64,000 nucleotides of DNA from Limnanthes douglasii subsp. nivea (Eukaryota > Streptophyta > Magnoliopsida > Brassicales > Limnanthaceae). A model generated the notes under the pieces. It was given only the letters and a program-made list of their open reading frames with translations. It did no database searches and had not been told where the DNA came from. Location: assembly GCA_036936605.1 (NCBI GenBank), contig JAUPFV010000001.1:118242771-118306770 (forward strand). The letters are read 5' to 3'. This document shows positions 53,400 to 64,000 of this stretch, piece after piece; positions within the stretch are counted from its first letter, which is position 1, and each line of letters opens with the position of its first letter. Both the position numbers and the translations under genes were made by a program.

Positions 53400-55060
53400 T
53401 GGTTAACTAAACATGCGCTTAAAAACAGATAGAATTTTAAATCAAGGCTAACCATTCTCTTAACGATCTATCTACTATCATATTACTTGACTCATTGAAC
53501 TTGGGACACCTTAGGTTCTTTGAGTAACGCTAACAGCTTGACAGGTTGGCAAAAACCAGACCACTGGTTCTTTGTTTTGCAGGACACATAAAGACTAGAG
53601 ACACATGAAGGTATTGCAAAAATACAAGAAGATGGAGATGCTGAACAAGAAGAAGGAGAAACAGAAGAAGAAGGACATTGAACAACAAGGAGAGATTACT
53701 TAGAACTACATTTTTAAGCTCACAAATAGTAACATGACCTGAACATATGTAACACATTATTTTCAACATCAATAAATAAATATTTTCTTGAAAATAATAA
53801 TAAAAAATAATAATAAATGTGAATACACAAATATACAAGTTTAAAAAAAATCATATTTCCTCTTTTTATCCTATTTTATTTTTTTAACTTTCTTATCGAT
53901 TTTTCCTCCCAAAGGCTTTTTTCACATTATTTAAAAATAGGAGTATAATTGATCAATTTGACTAACCTGAAAACCAAATGTTTATTAGTTTCAGTGGATA
54001 CACTATGTTTTTGCCTCCATATCGGTTTGGTGTTTATCATTTCTTGTCGATGATTCATAGCCAAAAAAGCTAAATAGTAAAACAATAAAAACGACGGTAC
54101 TAAAGTCACCTTTTAATTACCTTTTAATCTTATTTATATATTTTTAATTTGTTTTTCTAAAACTTAAATAAAAAAACAAAATTAAAAAAAGCGACACTAA
54201 ATATATAATTTTATAATATATTTTTTTGGTTAGGTTATCCAGCCTTTTTTTCTCAATAATTATTTACATCAAAATAATATAAAATATAAATATCACACCT
54301 AATAAAAAAATCAGTAAAAGAGATGTATATTTTTTATATATAAATAATGATAAATAAAGAAACTTTTCATTGAAAAATACATTGCCAAATAAAATATTTT
54401 ATTAAGGTAAGAAAGATCTCTTTTAAAAAGTAGTATGTCATTAATAAATTATTTTATTAAAGTAAATGAAAAAAGAGTTAATGAAAATTGGATTTAAAAC
54501 AAATTGAGTTTAAAATTTGATAACTTCTTTTCCATATGTATTTCAAAATTACGAATCTAAATAAAAAAAATCGCTAAAAATAATCAGCACTGAAGTTTAA
54601 AAAACTATATAATGGACTGGATCAATATAATGAACTATCTACCTTTCATAACTGTCAAATCCTTAAACACGTAAGGTGAGAACCCGAAAAAATAATAAAA
54701 AAAAGTAATAAAAATCAAATTACATGAATCTAAATAAAAGTGGTCTAAAACAATATAAAATTAAATGACAATATAAACTAAGTAAGATAACTTCCCCTTA
54801 TGTTAATAAGGTAAAAAAGAGAACAAAAAATTCTTGATTGATCTACAGATTTACGATGAAAGTGAATTCGGTAAACAAAAATAAATTTGGATGCGAAATT
54901 TGTAAGAAAACTCGCTTTAAATAGGTATCAACATGTAATTATTAAAAACGGAGTACAATTAAAAAACCCTACATTAAATATACGTGACATATAAAATAAA
55001 ATACCATAACTTAAAAATAGTATAACGATTCATAAGCATAGTAAACCCTGTTTTCGTCCT
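53400..55060. other. AT-rich interval, no gene
   Basis: The longest open stretch (53530-53838, minus) encodes only low-complexity Leu/Phe/Ile sequence. Nothing recognisable. Confidence 0.7.
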
Positions 55061-55188
55061 AAGGGATAGCCGAGTTGATTGAGTATGACATTCTTATGAC
55101 CAAAACCCTCTACATACGCTTTCTCGGCTGAGTCTGTCACCTTGTGTGGTTTACCTTCTGGCGTTGCGGGTTCCCTCCGAAAAAAAAC
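55061..55188 (+). mobile_element. tRNA-derived SINE copy 3
   Basis: GGGATAGCCGAGTTGATTGA (A box), then a deletion removing the B-box core (GACCAAAACCCTCTACATAC), then TTCTCGGCTGAGTCTGTCAC, CTTGTGTGGTTTACCTTCTG, GGGTTCCCTCCG and an A run. Confidence 0.8.
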
Positions 55189-55369
55189 ACGTAGATAATT
55201 ATTAACAAAGAAAAATAAAAAAGATAAAAATTTATTTATTTATATATTTAAATAATTCCATATTAGTCGAGAATATTTATCAACATACTCATTGATATCC
55301 ATAATATTAAACTTTTTGAAAATGGTTAAAATTAATTAGTGAATAATAGCTTAATTTTTAAGTAATTTT

Positions 55370-56310
55370 TTAATTGAAAGAGTGGTAAGAAAGAATCAGA
55401 ACTTTGATTGTGTGAACCTTCCACACATAAGCTTAATATAATAATGGAAACATAGACCAACCACACAAGTCATATTTAACGTGGTTCGGTTCCGAATCTT
55501 ACATTCATGTAAAACACACACAAATTTTATATAAAAAAATGTTACAAGGACACTCTCGAGCATAACCACTCATCTTCTGTCACAAAGAAGATTTGGCTTA
55601 CATAAGGAATTACAAATCTTAGTGTTTTTCTTAGTGTTTATCTCATACATTGTTTCTCTCTCAAAAACCATACAAGTTTGAGACTTTTCTCTCTCTAGCA
55701 ATTTGCTCTCATACAGCTCCAATCACAACTTCATATCTGTTGTCCACTATATATAGAACCAATTATAGGCCGTACGAACTTACGAGCGCACAATAGAAAC
55801 TTACTACACTGTTCCTTCGATAACCAAACAGAAACGATGTTGCAATCCTGACATATGTACAACCGTACCCTGTACCAGGTAATGACACCACCAATTATGA
55901 CACTCGACATTGATGTACCTTTTACTACAATGTTCATTCCTCAAGCATACTCATATGAATGGTTATTTGATCAATGATTGAGATTGATTTATCAATTTCT
56001 AATCCTTTAACATATCTGTGAATCAGTTTCTTCTAGTAACATATAAGTATGTTCAAAAGTCATCCATGCACCTAGGTCCAATATGTAATGACTCTGCATC
56101 TTCGATTTCAGAAGTTTATTAACAATTATCTTCTCTTAAGCTCATCCCTTAGGTTATATCAGACATCAATGCACCTAAGTCTTCGGTTGAACATCTTGCC
56201 ACTAAAAGATTCGACAGTGACAACACTTAAATCTTGACTTACTTAAGTTTTCTGCCCTTAAGTCTCGAGTGTTCAACCTCAATCACTTTTATTTTACACC
56301 TTACATAAAA
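55370..56310 (-). repeat. Solo LTR related to Copia-1
   Basis: AAGTCATATTTAACGTGGTT, TTACAAGGACACTCTC, CTTCTTTCTC-type tracts and the order of blocks match the Copia-1 LTRs, in the same orientation. No internal copia coding sequence flanks it on either side, so it looks like a solo LTR or a truncated copy. Borders are approximate. Confidence 0.6.
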
Positions 56311-56689
56311 TTATATTTTTTATTTATAGAATTACATATATGCCGTTTATGTATTAGGCTTATATTAATTTATGATTATGATTATAATCTTTTACTTTTT
56401 GTGTATGGTTTTATTATTATTCTTTGATATCTTTAATGGGTTACACCTTCAATATATTTTCATCACGAGTAGTTCCTATAGTGTTTGTGAGTGACATAAG
56501 GGAAACATGTTATTGGCTGATTTATTGAAATTCTCTTGACCACAAGAGATATACTTTCTTATTATGGAATACTTACTGTACATAATTGTATGTTGATTGT
56601 TAGTTACTACATCGATATTTCATTGTACGACTTCAACTCCAATTTCAGGATTTCATTGATACTTCTTCTTCCCAATTCCTGTTCCGAGC

Positions 56690-58930
56690 AGACATGTGCC
56701 CAATTTTTTTAGTTTCCACACATTCAGTCTCATGCCTCAAAAGATGGACTTCCTATAATTGTTTTCCCTTAGATGAGCGATATCTTTTTATTTATGGCCT
56801 CATCACGAGAACGAGCATTGGTGGTGAGATCCAGGGAATGAATTTACCAAAAACGTTTTTAGCTTCTCGCGAGCATCCTCTAGAGCCTTCGCTTTTAACA
56901 TTCTTCATGTGATTAATTTTATCTTTATATCTTACACCTTGGTATGCATGGTAGTAGCTTTATACATTAATTTTCTGACCACTTTTGGAAGCCTTTTAAC
57001 CTCGCCTCTCAAAATTCATAGGTTATTCTTTTCAACCATCCAAAAGTTAGATGAAAGACTATATAGTCCTTAAATCTTAACTTGAGTTCATCAACGTCCT
57101 TGACATGCTTCATCAGAGATCTTATTAAGCTTGAAAAATCAAATTAGTCCATATTGTTCTAGTTAGCTATCTGCTAGATGGTCCAAAAAATATTGTACGT
57201 GGCGTGTATTGGTTAATAGATACGAAATAAGTTTACTTCCAAGCAGTAACTAAAAATTGGGTCACTAAGTTCTAAGGAGGATTACCTCAAGCTTAAGATT
57301 TTTTTCTTCAGATATATGCATTGGCTAAGGACTTACTGGAAGATATAGTAGTATTATTCGCCCAAGTTTTGTGTATATAGGTCATGATGTTATCCTTTTT
57401 CCTTGGTCTTCTAAACCTCCAGACTTTCCAGTGACCCTCGACTAGCTGTAGATTCAGTGATGAGGTATTTTAGACATGTAAAGCTATAAGCATGATTAGA
57501 CTCAACATTCACAACCGAACCTTCGCTATTTTCTTCTACCGAGCCTCCATTTGCAGCAATCACTAAGTCCATTCCTTCTCTAGTCGATCATTTGGTTCAT
57601 ATTACCTTATTCTCATATTATTAGAAATACGAAGGCCCCCATGCTCTTTGTATTTTAGTGGGAGTATCAGAGTATTCCCTCTTCACTCGCTTGCTCGAAA
57701 CCCGGTGTTTGCTATGAAAAAATGATTGGCCGATGGTAGCTCAATGGAAAAAAGAACCAAAATATTCCTTAGAGATCAAAATCTGAGAAGAGTCACCAAC
57801 AAAGCTAATATGTTTCTCCATTTTCCAAAACCTCGAGCAAACAAGGTTCTTTACAATGAAACCATTATGAAACCTCTTCTCCCACCATTCTAAATTGAAT
57901 TGAACCAACTCTCAAAACCTTACTTCAATGCCATACAGAGGTGTATGAAATTTGTGGACAGATAAAAGAGGGCCAGTTTCCCAAATAGAATAAGGAATCG
58001 ATTTAAAATAAAAGAATAAAGCAAGACGAGTCTTGCTATGAAGACATTCAAATAACCTTCAACTTTTTACTTATATCTTTTATGCGCTTGGTTTCAAGTG
58101 AGGGGTACGCCTGCTTGTAGGCATCATATTATCCTAAGTCCCACTTACAAAGATAAAAATATTTTTCTAATCTTTTTCCGACTCAGGCATGTCATCTACT
58201 ATCATGTAGTTGTTCAAAAAAGTAAGGTACTTCTTGGGTTTATGCTGAAGCTTAAGAGGGATATGTGCTTTTCTATTTTGAACCCTATTTTAGATAATCT
58301 AGAGGTAATGATGTTGTCCATAATTGTTCACCGTCTATCAAAAGTGGCTTGGCTTGGACACATTACTCACAAAACAAAGAACGTAACGAGCATGTGATGA
58401 AATGAAAGCCAAAACACTCAGTCAAAGAGGATAATATTCAACACAAGTGCATTCAATTTGGTCAAAGAAAAAGTATCCCTTTAAACTAGTAGTGAAACCT
58501 GGATGTTCTTAGAAATGGCCCACTTGAGTCGAAGCTTGCCAAGTCCTTAGGATAATATATATATATATATATATATATTATACACATGATTATCTCTAAA
58601 GAGATGATCTAATGATTCTCTATAATAAATATAATGAAATAGGTCTCTGAATATTTGGATCTTTTTTCTTTCTTGCCCCCTTTAGCCTCAGCTTCACCTG
58701 GAGCATCTTCTCCTTTCATAGACCCCGCACCAGCTTTGTTTTATTTCAGATAGATCTCAAACTACTTATTCTGAAGCTTACGTTTTCTTTTCTAAAGCTT
58801 ACGTGGTCTGAAGCTTCAACTAGACTATTTTTTTATAATCACTCTGTAATTTCTGAAGTGAGAACAAGAGAAAAAACCCATAAGGTATTTATACAATGAG
58901 CTTTATTTTCCGTTGTTACCTTTTCTCTCC
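56690..58930 (-). pseudogene. Ancient Tat antisense accessory gene
   Basis: On the minus strand the order matches the Tat-1/2/3 accessory gene: Lys/Glu-rich KGEDAPGEAEAKGGKKEKRS (58670-58730), a decayed conserved domain (EKYFYLCKWDLG near 58150-58190 against VRYFHLIKLCPS), then LEWWEKRFHNGFIVKNL with CSRFW (57815-57885) against ALEKWENCFHNCFTSGN/RSHLW, then a degraded coiled-coil region (57050-57130). Many stops. The link rests on colinearity of weak matches. Confidence 0.5.
58554..58580. repeat. (AT)n microsatellite
   Basis: About thirteen AT units within the ancient accessory gene region. Confidence 0.95.
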
Positions 58931-59042
58931 CTTTGTTCAATGATTGTAGACATCAGAAATCCAAAAAGTGTGACATTAAAATCATGCATGAGAAGCTAAA
59001 AAATCTAATAATGAAGCCTTTTAATGTGCATAGTAAGAAGGT

Positions 59043-59050
59043 GACACGTG
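59043..59050. promoter_or_regulatory. GACACGTG (G-box) in the ancient Tat copy
   Basis: In the same relative place as the conserved palindrome of Tat-1/2/3, between the accessory gene and the LTR. Confidence 0.35.
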
Positions 59051-59129
59051 GTATGCTTAGAGCCGTCTTCATAAAAGAAACAATTAATGAAATTTTGGAG
59101 TCTAAAACTTGTTTTATTTGTCTCGGCAA

Positions 59130-59515
59130 CCAAAGCTCCTATGTGGTCATCCATAGCTTCCAACCGAAGCTCTCTTGAACTTATGATCAACTTCCAGCTA
59201 AATCTCCCATGAGCTTGCGCATAACTTCCATCTAAAGCTCTCATAAGCTCATGTTTAGCTTTCACCCAAAGCTCATTTTCACTTTTACATACTTTCAATT
59301 GAAGCTTCCTTAAACTCATGATCAAATTTTAGCCAAAAATTCTTTGATTTCTCGCATAAAGTCCAGTTAAAGCTCTCATGAGCTCATGCATAGCTTATTC
59401 CGCCGAAGCTCCCATGAGCTCATGCATAACTACTAGTCGAAGATCCTTTGAGCTCATGTTTAGATTTTAGTCGGAGCTCCTCTAAGATTTTGAATAACTT
59501 TTAATAAATACCTCA
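59130..59515. repeat. Degenerate minisatellite with CATGAGCTCATG palindromes
   Basis: About eight imperfect units of roughly 45-60 bp with core AAGCTCTCATGAGCTCATGCATAGCTT. CATGAGCTCATG is a perfect 12-bp palindrome. It lies between the ancient accessory gene and a probable LTR, where some Tat-lineage (Retand) elements are known to carry tandem repeats. Confidence 0.75.
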
Positions 59516-59735
59516 ATAGGAAAATCATGAATATCAAAGATGAAACTATAACATGCCACGTACGTGCTCCACTTTTTTGTCTACCAGCTGGTGCCACACA
59601 CTTAATAAAGTTATTGATTTCTTGTATATTTTTATTCAAAAATAATTAAACACAAATGGCCTATCTGGAGCATTTACTAGAGAAATGAATGGGACTATGA
59701 CATCATTAAACTTATACATTCCTCAAATAAACTAA
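59515..59735 (+). repeat. Probable LTR end of the ancient Tat copy
   Basis: Position between the minisatellite and the PBS-like TTTGGCGCTATCTTTGAAGA (59739-59758) suggests the U3/R/U5 end. Borders not seen clearly. Confidence 0.35.
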
Positions 59736-61059
59736 TAGTAGCCTATTTGGCGCTATCTTTGAAGATGATAAATATCTACAAGACAAAGAATCCTCTTTTG
59801 CTCCCTATATCATTTACGGAGATCTACCATTAAACTTATTCAACTGTAAATTAGAAAATACAGTGGAAAATGAGAGCATCACATCAGGAAGTTCAAGAGG
59901 GAGACAATGCGATATGGGGGCGAAAATAAGATGAAATACAACAAATTTTCAATGATGTTATGCAGAAATGCTCTAGAGAAGTTTAATAAACTATACTCGA
60001 ATGTATCAATGATTGAATATGTAACAAACGACCTTCAGAAACCATTTAATTCATTCTAAAGTGATCAAAGGAGACGAGGACTATGGTGTCCACTGCAATC
60101 GCAATCGAAGGAGACCCTACGAGAACACACTAAGAGTTTTACGGATAAAAAAAGCAAACTGCAGGAATGTCATGACTTGGTGGCGTTTCTAACATAAAAA
60201 CAATGAATATCTCTCAGACCTCTATCAAATGCTATATTGAAGAAGAATAAACTCAACTTTTGAGACATTAGATCAAGGCCGATGAGATATTTAAAACACA
60301 TATCAATATAGATATAACAACTCCACCCTCGTACCATCATCTTGTACAAACCAATGATTTACTAAAGATGGCTTAGGTGAACACCAAACCATATATGGAG
60401 GCCTCCAGAAACGATGCAAATTGATATACAAAACCAAAGAACAAGCAGAACATTATATGGGTGCCTAGAAAAAAGCTACAAAAATAATAACAACGGCCGA
60501 TGACAAGAACATATATGAACAGTCTAAAGATATACTCACATACCAAAGACAGAGAAGTTACAGTCCTCCAAAGAACATATATAAGAACACAAATTTTATA
60601 ATTTTTATAATAATATTGGTCAATATACTAGGAAATTTAGGCACTATAAGACTAGATCTAGAATATGATTGATAAATGTAAGCTCTCAAAGTTTGTTAGA
60701 AAAATAAATAGACATGAACCAAAATATATATCGACTGAACGAAATCCTCTACTAAGTTATGAGAGGCACGCTCTAACGTCACCAGACAAACTAAAAGTCC
60801 AAGAGCCTAGGATAATAATGAAATCTTTGAATTAGAAGACGAACAACATCTCGACTTGGATCATAATAGACAAACCGTTGGAGTTGTTGCTGGCAATGAA
60901 CCCTATTCTAGAATTATTAATTTTTTTAGGAAGTGACTTGTGGATAATCTAAAGTACATAACTAGTATTATACCTCTCCATAAATTTACTATAATGCTTA
61001 CCCAATATTGGGATTCAGCGATTATGGCATACATGAAGTAGCGACACCCCATAACAACA

Positions 61060-61450
61060 TCGTTCAAATCATATTAGAATTGGTAGGAATACCAGTCCCA
61101 GAATTCATGATCGACATATGAAGCTCCACTAACATCCTCTATTGGATTATATATGATAAGACGCAAGGTGCTCCATTCTTGATTCTATCCCAACGAGTCT
61201 TGACTGGTTTTACGGGTGCATATATCAATATATTGGGACACTTACTTTAAATGTTACCCTTGAAATAGCACAATTTTGAAAACAAGTTCGATTATTGTTC
61301 ATGCTAGTTGAAGCTCCAACCTTCTAAAATATCATATTGGACATATCATGGTTAGACCAAATATATGTTGTACTATCTACAGTCCATCAATGCATTTGTT
61401 ACCCGATCAACGACAAAGTAAGAGTGAGCATAGATAACCATAAGACTTTC
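61060..61450 (+). pseudogene. Tat-old protease
   Basis: VGIPVPEFMIDI-SSTNILYW (active-site Asp-Ile-x-Ser-Ser with a TGA for Gly), QRVLTGFTGAYINILG, ISWLDQIYVVLSTVHQC and VRVSIDNHKTF align block by block with VDIGSSANILF, VVGFTGSSADMIG, RSWLSRMHAVASTVHQC and VGVVRSIQKV of Tat-3. Confidence 0.8.
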
Positions 61451-61779
61451 ATAAAATAATACGTAGTTTCTTTCGCCCTTAAGAACTAGCAATTTCAAGA
61501 ATATTCGATCATTTTTTATGATATAGATGATCCAAGAGAGCCCCTCCTCACCTTATGGAACTAGGAGAGAAGTCGAATGCATCAACATGGAAGGAAAAAT
61601 AATTTATGGAATAACTATAACTTACAAATTGATTTAAGGTACAAATTACTTGACTTTCAAACTACGTAATTTAGACATGTTCTCCTATAATTCCCAAGAT
61701 GTCAACATACTACCGATGGAGGTCATATGCCACAATTTAACCATCCAATTTTTTTTCATCTGATGAAACAAAAATAACG

Positions 61780-62470
61780 GTCGCTCTCAATAAAAGGAAA
61801 ACCCGTTATGAAGGAAATAGACAAACTAACCTCTATAGGACACATTTATGACTCACATTACCTACTTTAGACATCCAATCCAATACTGGTAAAAATAAGA
61901 GCAATAAATGGAGAATGTGTGTTAACTTCACATATATTGATAAAGGTTTTCTGAAAATTCTCTTATCTCTCCCCATAATCAACCACCTCGTAGATGCAAC
62001 TTACAGAAATAAGATGTTCGTACATGGATGTATATTTCTAGAAGACAATCAGTTACAAATGTATAAAATAGTCAATAGCATATAATAGATATAACGTAAA
62101 AAGGATTATATTTTTACAAGGTGATGTTTTTTAACCTGAAGATCGTTTGGTGTACGTATCAACGCCTTATCAACAAGGCCTTTGTCACACAACTTGAACA
62201 GAACCTGCGAGCATTTACGACATGCTCGTTATCAATGGTAAAAAAGAGGATCATATGGTGGACTTAATAGAAACTTTGGAAAACTTTAGGCGAGTTAACC
62301 TCAAACTCAACCAAGCAAAGTGTACTTTTAGCAGTCGGTCAGAAAAAATATTTGGGTTCATGGTTAATGAGAAATGTATTAAATACGATCCTAAAAACCT
62401 CTCCAACCGAGCCATCATTGACCCCCACATAATGCAAAAGAATTATAAATGGCACGAATAATGGTTGAAT
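61780..62470 (+). pseudogene. Tat-old reverse transcriptase
   Basis: MKEIDKLTSIGHIYDSHY (61808-61860), NPILVKIRAINGECVLTSHI, YFYKVMFFNLKIVWCTYQRL and INKAFVTQLEQNLRAF (62105-62220), then IYDMLVINGKKEDHMVDLIE where YIDD has lost one residue, and LKLNQAKCTFSSRSEKIFGF (62300-62360). Frameshifted and dead. Confidence 0.85.
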
Positions 62471-62479
62471 TGAATCAAT

Positions 62480-63115
62480 TCATCTCAAGATCCTTTGATA
62501 AATGCCAACTAATTTCCATGTCTTGCGAGAAGCAGGGAAGTTCCATTAGAATTTGGCATGCAAATAAGTATTTCATAAAGTTAAAAAATTTCTCGCCTCT
62601 AAAAAAGTGCTAACCAACCCTAGGCAAAAAGAATCAATATAACTCTGCTTGGAGGTCTTTGACTATGCTGTAAGGGTTGTGGTAATATATGAGAAAGTGA
62701 AAAAGTCCAATGTGATTTACTATGTAATAAAATACTTACTTGATACAAAAATTAGATACTTGCATCTGGAGAAGTTGACCTAACAGTGGTGATTGATGCT
62801 CTAAAGGTAAGGCTGTACTTCCAATCTCACACTATAATCTTCTGCTCACCTTTGGTCAGAGCATTAAAAATATCTGATACATAAAAAATATAAATCTAAG
62901 TTATGTTTCATAAGCATCCATGTGAGGGACAAAGTCTCATGCAAAGTATTTTTCCACACTAAGGATAAATTATTTGGCAAGTTAGCCGCCAATTGGGAAT
63001 GAACTTACACATTGAACACAAAATAAAACTGGGAATGTACCAATGGATGGAAGATAAAGGATAACAGATTCAACACCATGGGAATATCGAGCATTTAAAG
63101 CTCTGTCAATTTACA
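62480..63115 (+). pseudogene. Tat-old RNase H fused by deletion to integrase C-terminus
   Basis: VFDYAVRVVVIYEKVKKSNV, IYYVIKYLLDTKIRYLHLEK (62655-62780) is RNase H. From about 62930, SCKVFFHTKDKLFGKLAANW, then MYQWMEDKG and HHGNIEHLKLCQFT (to 63115), correspond to RKVFLHTKEKLFGKLAPTW and HPWNIEHLRMYLE of Tat-3 integrase. Everything between is absent. Confidence 0.83.
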
Positions 63116-63139
63116 TGAGCTTTGGCTCCTCATTAAATA

Positions 63140-63141
<2 letters not shown>

Positions 63142-63209
<68 letters not shown>
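63142..63209. repeat. (AT)n microsatellite, about 68 bp
   Basis: Uninterrupted alternating TA right after the ancient pol end. Confidence 0.97.
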
Positions 63210-63211
<2 letters not shown>

Positions 63212-64000
63212 TATCCGCTGGAAGGCGCATAATATTTTAAAAATACTTTTATCATTAATAAACATTTATTCTTGCCTTACATCAGTATTATTTTATTTTA
63301 TTACATTGTTATTATACATTTTGTTAGTCAATATGCCATATTAAAATACATAGGATAGCTTTGGATTCCTAACAATATTCTCTAGTACCTATGAGAGCTT
63401 TGGCCTACCCGCAATATCAAAACAAAGGGTAAGCCTGAACATAACATTCAACCCCCTTAAAGAGTTTCGATATTCAGTTCAACAAATTGAACAACAGATA
63501 AGCTATAAATTTGTTTTTAGTCCCTTGAAGAGCTTTGAACTTCATTACAAACAAAGTCAAATTCACTCAAGATAATCCTAAATAGAGTATTCAGGCCCTT
63601 GAATAGTTATGACATTCGCATTTCAACACATACATGAGCTTCAGCCACCTTGTCAATTGAACAAAGTATTAAATTTCTTTAGGGAGTCCATGTACACCTC
63701 ACTTAGATACATATACTATGATGATTATCCTAAATGGAATCATGCACTCTTCAAACAAAAATGAAGTTTACTTATTTTTAGATTTAATTCAAGAAAGGAT
63801 CTCTCGTGGTCCATATTCAGGTCTTGGCGTTTTGGAACTTACCACTTAAAAACAACAGAGCATCAAAAAAATATTATTATTTTATACAATAAAATAAAAT
63901 CAATGCAAGCATATACAAATAAAGTTTACAATTGATATAATCGTTACATATGCAATAATACAAAAAAATCCCCGGCTATTAGGACTTGGTTTACAAAATT
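63210..64000. other. Ancient Tat post-pol region with CCCTTGAAGAG repeats
   Basis: CCGCTGGAAGGCGCATAATATTTTA (63215) then AATAAA recalls the post-pol motif of the younger copies (CCCTGGTGGCGCGG...TTTTAA). Four spaced variants of CCCTTGAA(G/T)AGTT(A/T)TGA (63455, 63521, 63597 and near 63670) recall the paired palindromic motifs. No ORF. Confidence 0.45.

Larger units (their letters stand above)
59739..63130 (+). mobile_element. Tat-old: ancient Ty3/gypsy Tat-lineage remnant
   Basis: Plus strand: PBS-like site, untranslatable gag region (59760-60900), protease (61060-61450), RT (61780-62470), RNase H (62480-62850) and directly the integrase C-terminus (62880-63115). The second RNase H and the integrase core are missing, so about 1.5 kb has been deleted. 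The sequence is much more diverged from Tat-1/2/3 than they are from each other. Confidence 0.8.

Noticed and set aside
53530..53838. 102-codon Leu/Phe-rich ORF resembling a membrane protein
   Set aside because: Low-complexity reading of AT-rich DNA; hydrophobicity follows from T-rich codons.
52381..55188. Functional tRNA genes
   Set aside because: A and B boxes are present, but no cloverleaf or anticodon stem could be formed and the 3' bodies are SINE-like.
1..64000. CRISPR array, bacterial operon or phage module
   Set aside because: Repeats are tandem minisatellites or LTRs without regular spacers; all coding remnants are eukaryotic retroelement or transposon proteins.

Overview
The window looks like nuclear DNA of a flowering plant, probably a eudicot. 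It is AT-rich and consists almost entirely of transposable elements nested in one another. I found no intact resident host gene, no rRNA or tRNA gene (only tRNA-derived SINEs), no CRISPR array and nothing prokaryotic. All family names rest on motif recognition by eye; no database search was possible.

Layout. (1) 1-17305: a Ty3/gypsy element of the Tat (Retand/Ogre-like) lineage, here Tat-1, plus strand, its 5' part outside the window. It is split by a complete second copy, Tat-2 (881-11268), bounded by the 5-bp target duplication AAGCT. (2) 17306-18948: AT-rich sequence with nothing recognisable. (3) 18949-about 25110: a decayed Ty1/copia element on the minus strand with both LTRs. (4) about 25600-39250: a decayed L1-type LINE, plus strand, split by a third Tat copy, Tat-3 (26968-37416, minus strand, target duplication GTTAC). 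(5) about 42000-45340: a very decayed plus-strand Ty1/copia element. (6) 46455-51359: a non-autonomous Mutator-like element of Pack-MULE type with imperfect terminal inverted repeats, a 9-bp target duplication, internal tandem arrays and a captured exon resembling MCM9 helicase. (7) 51370-56310: AT-rich DNA with three tRNA-derived SINE copies and a solo copia LTR. (8) about 56700-64000: two ancient Tat-like remnants, apparently sharing one LTR region.

Each of the three younger Tat copies has LTR - PBS - gag - protease - reverse transcriptase - RNase H - second, archaeal-type RNase H - integrase on one strand. A convergent extra gene lies on the opposite strand between pol and the 3' LTR. The extra gene is the most interesting content. 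In Tat-3 it is open for 969 codons once an 84-bp GT-AG intron is removed, while gag-pol of the same copy carries about nine stops. The intron is at the homologous place in Tat-1 and Tat-2. The product has a Ser/Pro-rich N-terminus, a conserved domain like the plant 'putative gypsy type transposon' family, Lys-rich patches, a long coiled coil and an acidic/Lys tail. Upstream of its ATG, read on its own strand, are a conserved GACAC(G/A)TGTC palindrome and a TATA-like box. Downstream are two conserved palindromic motifs. It therefore looks like an independently transcribed, spliced accessory gene.

Relative ages by eye: Tat-3 LTRs differ at about a dozen sites over 410 bp and Tat-2 LTRs at roughly 25-30, so Tat-3 is younger. 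Tat-1 predates Tat-2, and the LINE predates Tat-3. The 57-63 kb remnants are far older.
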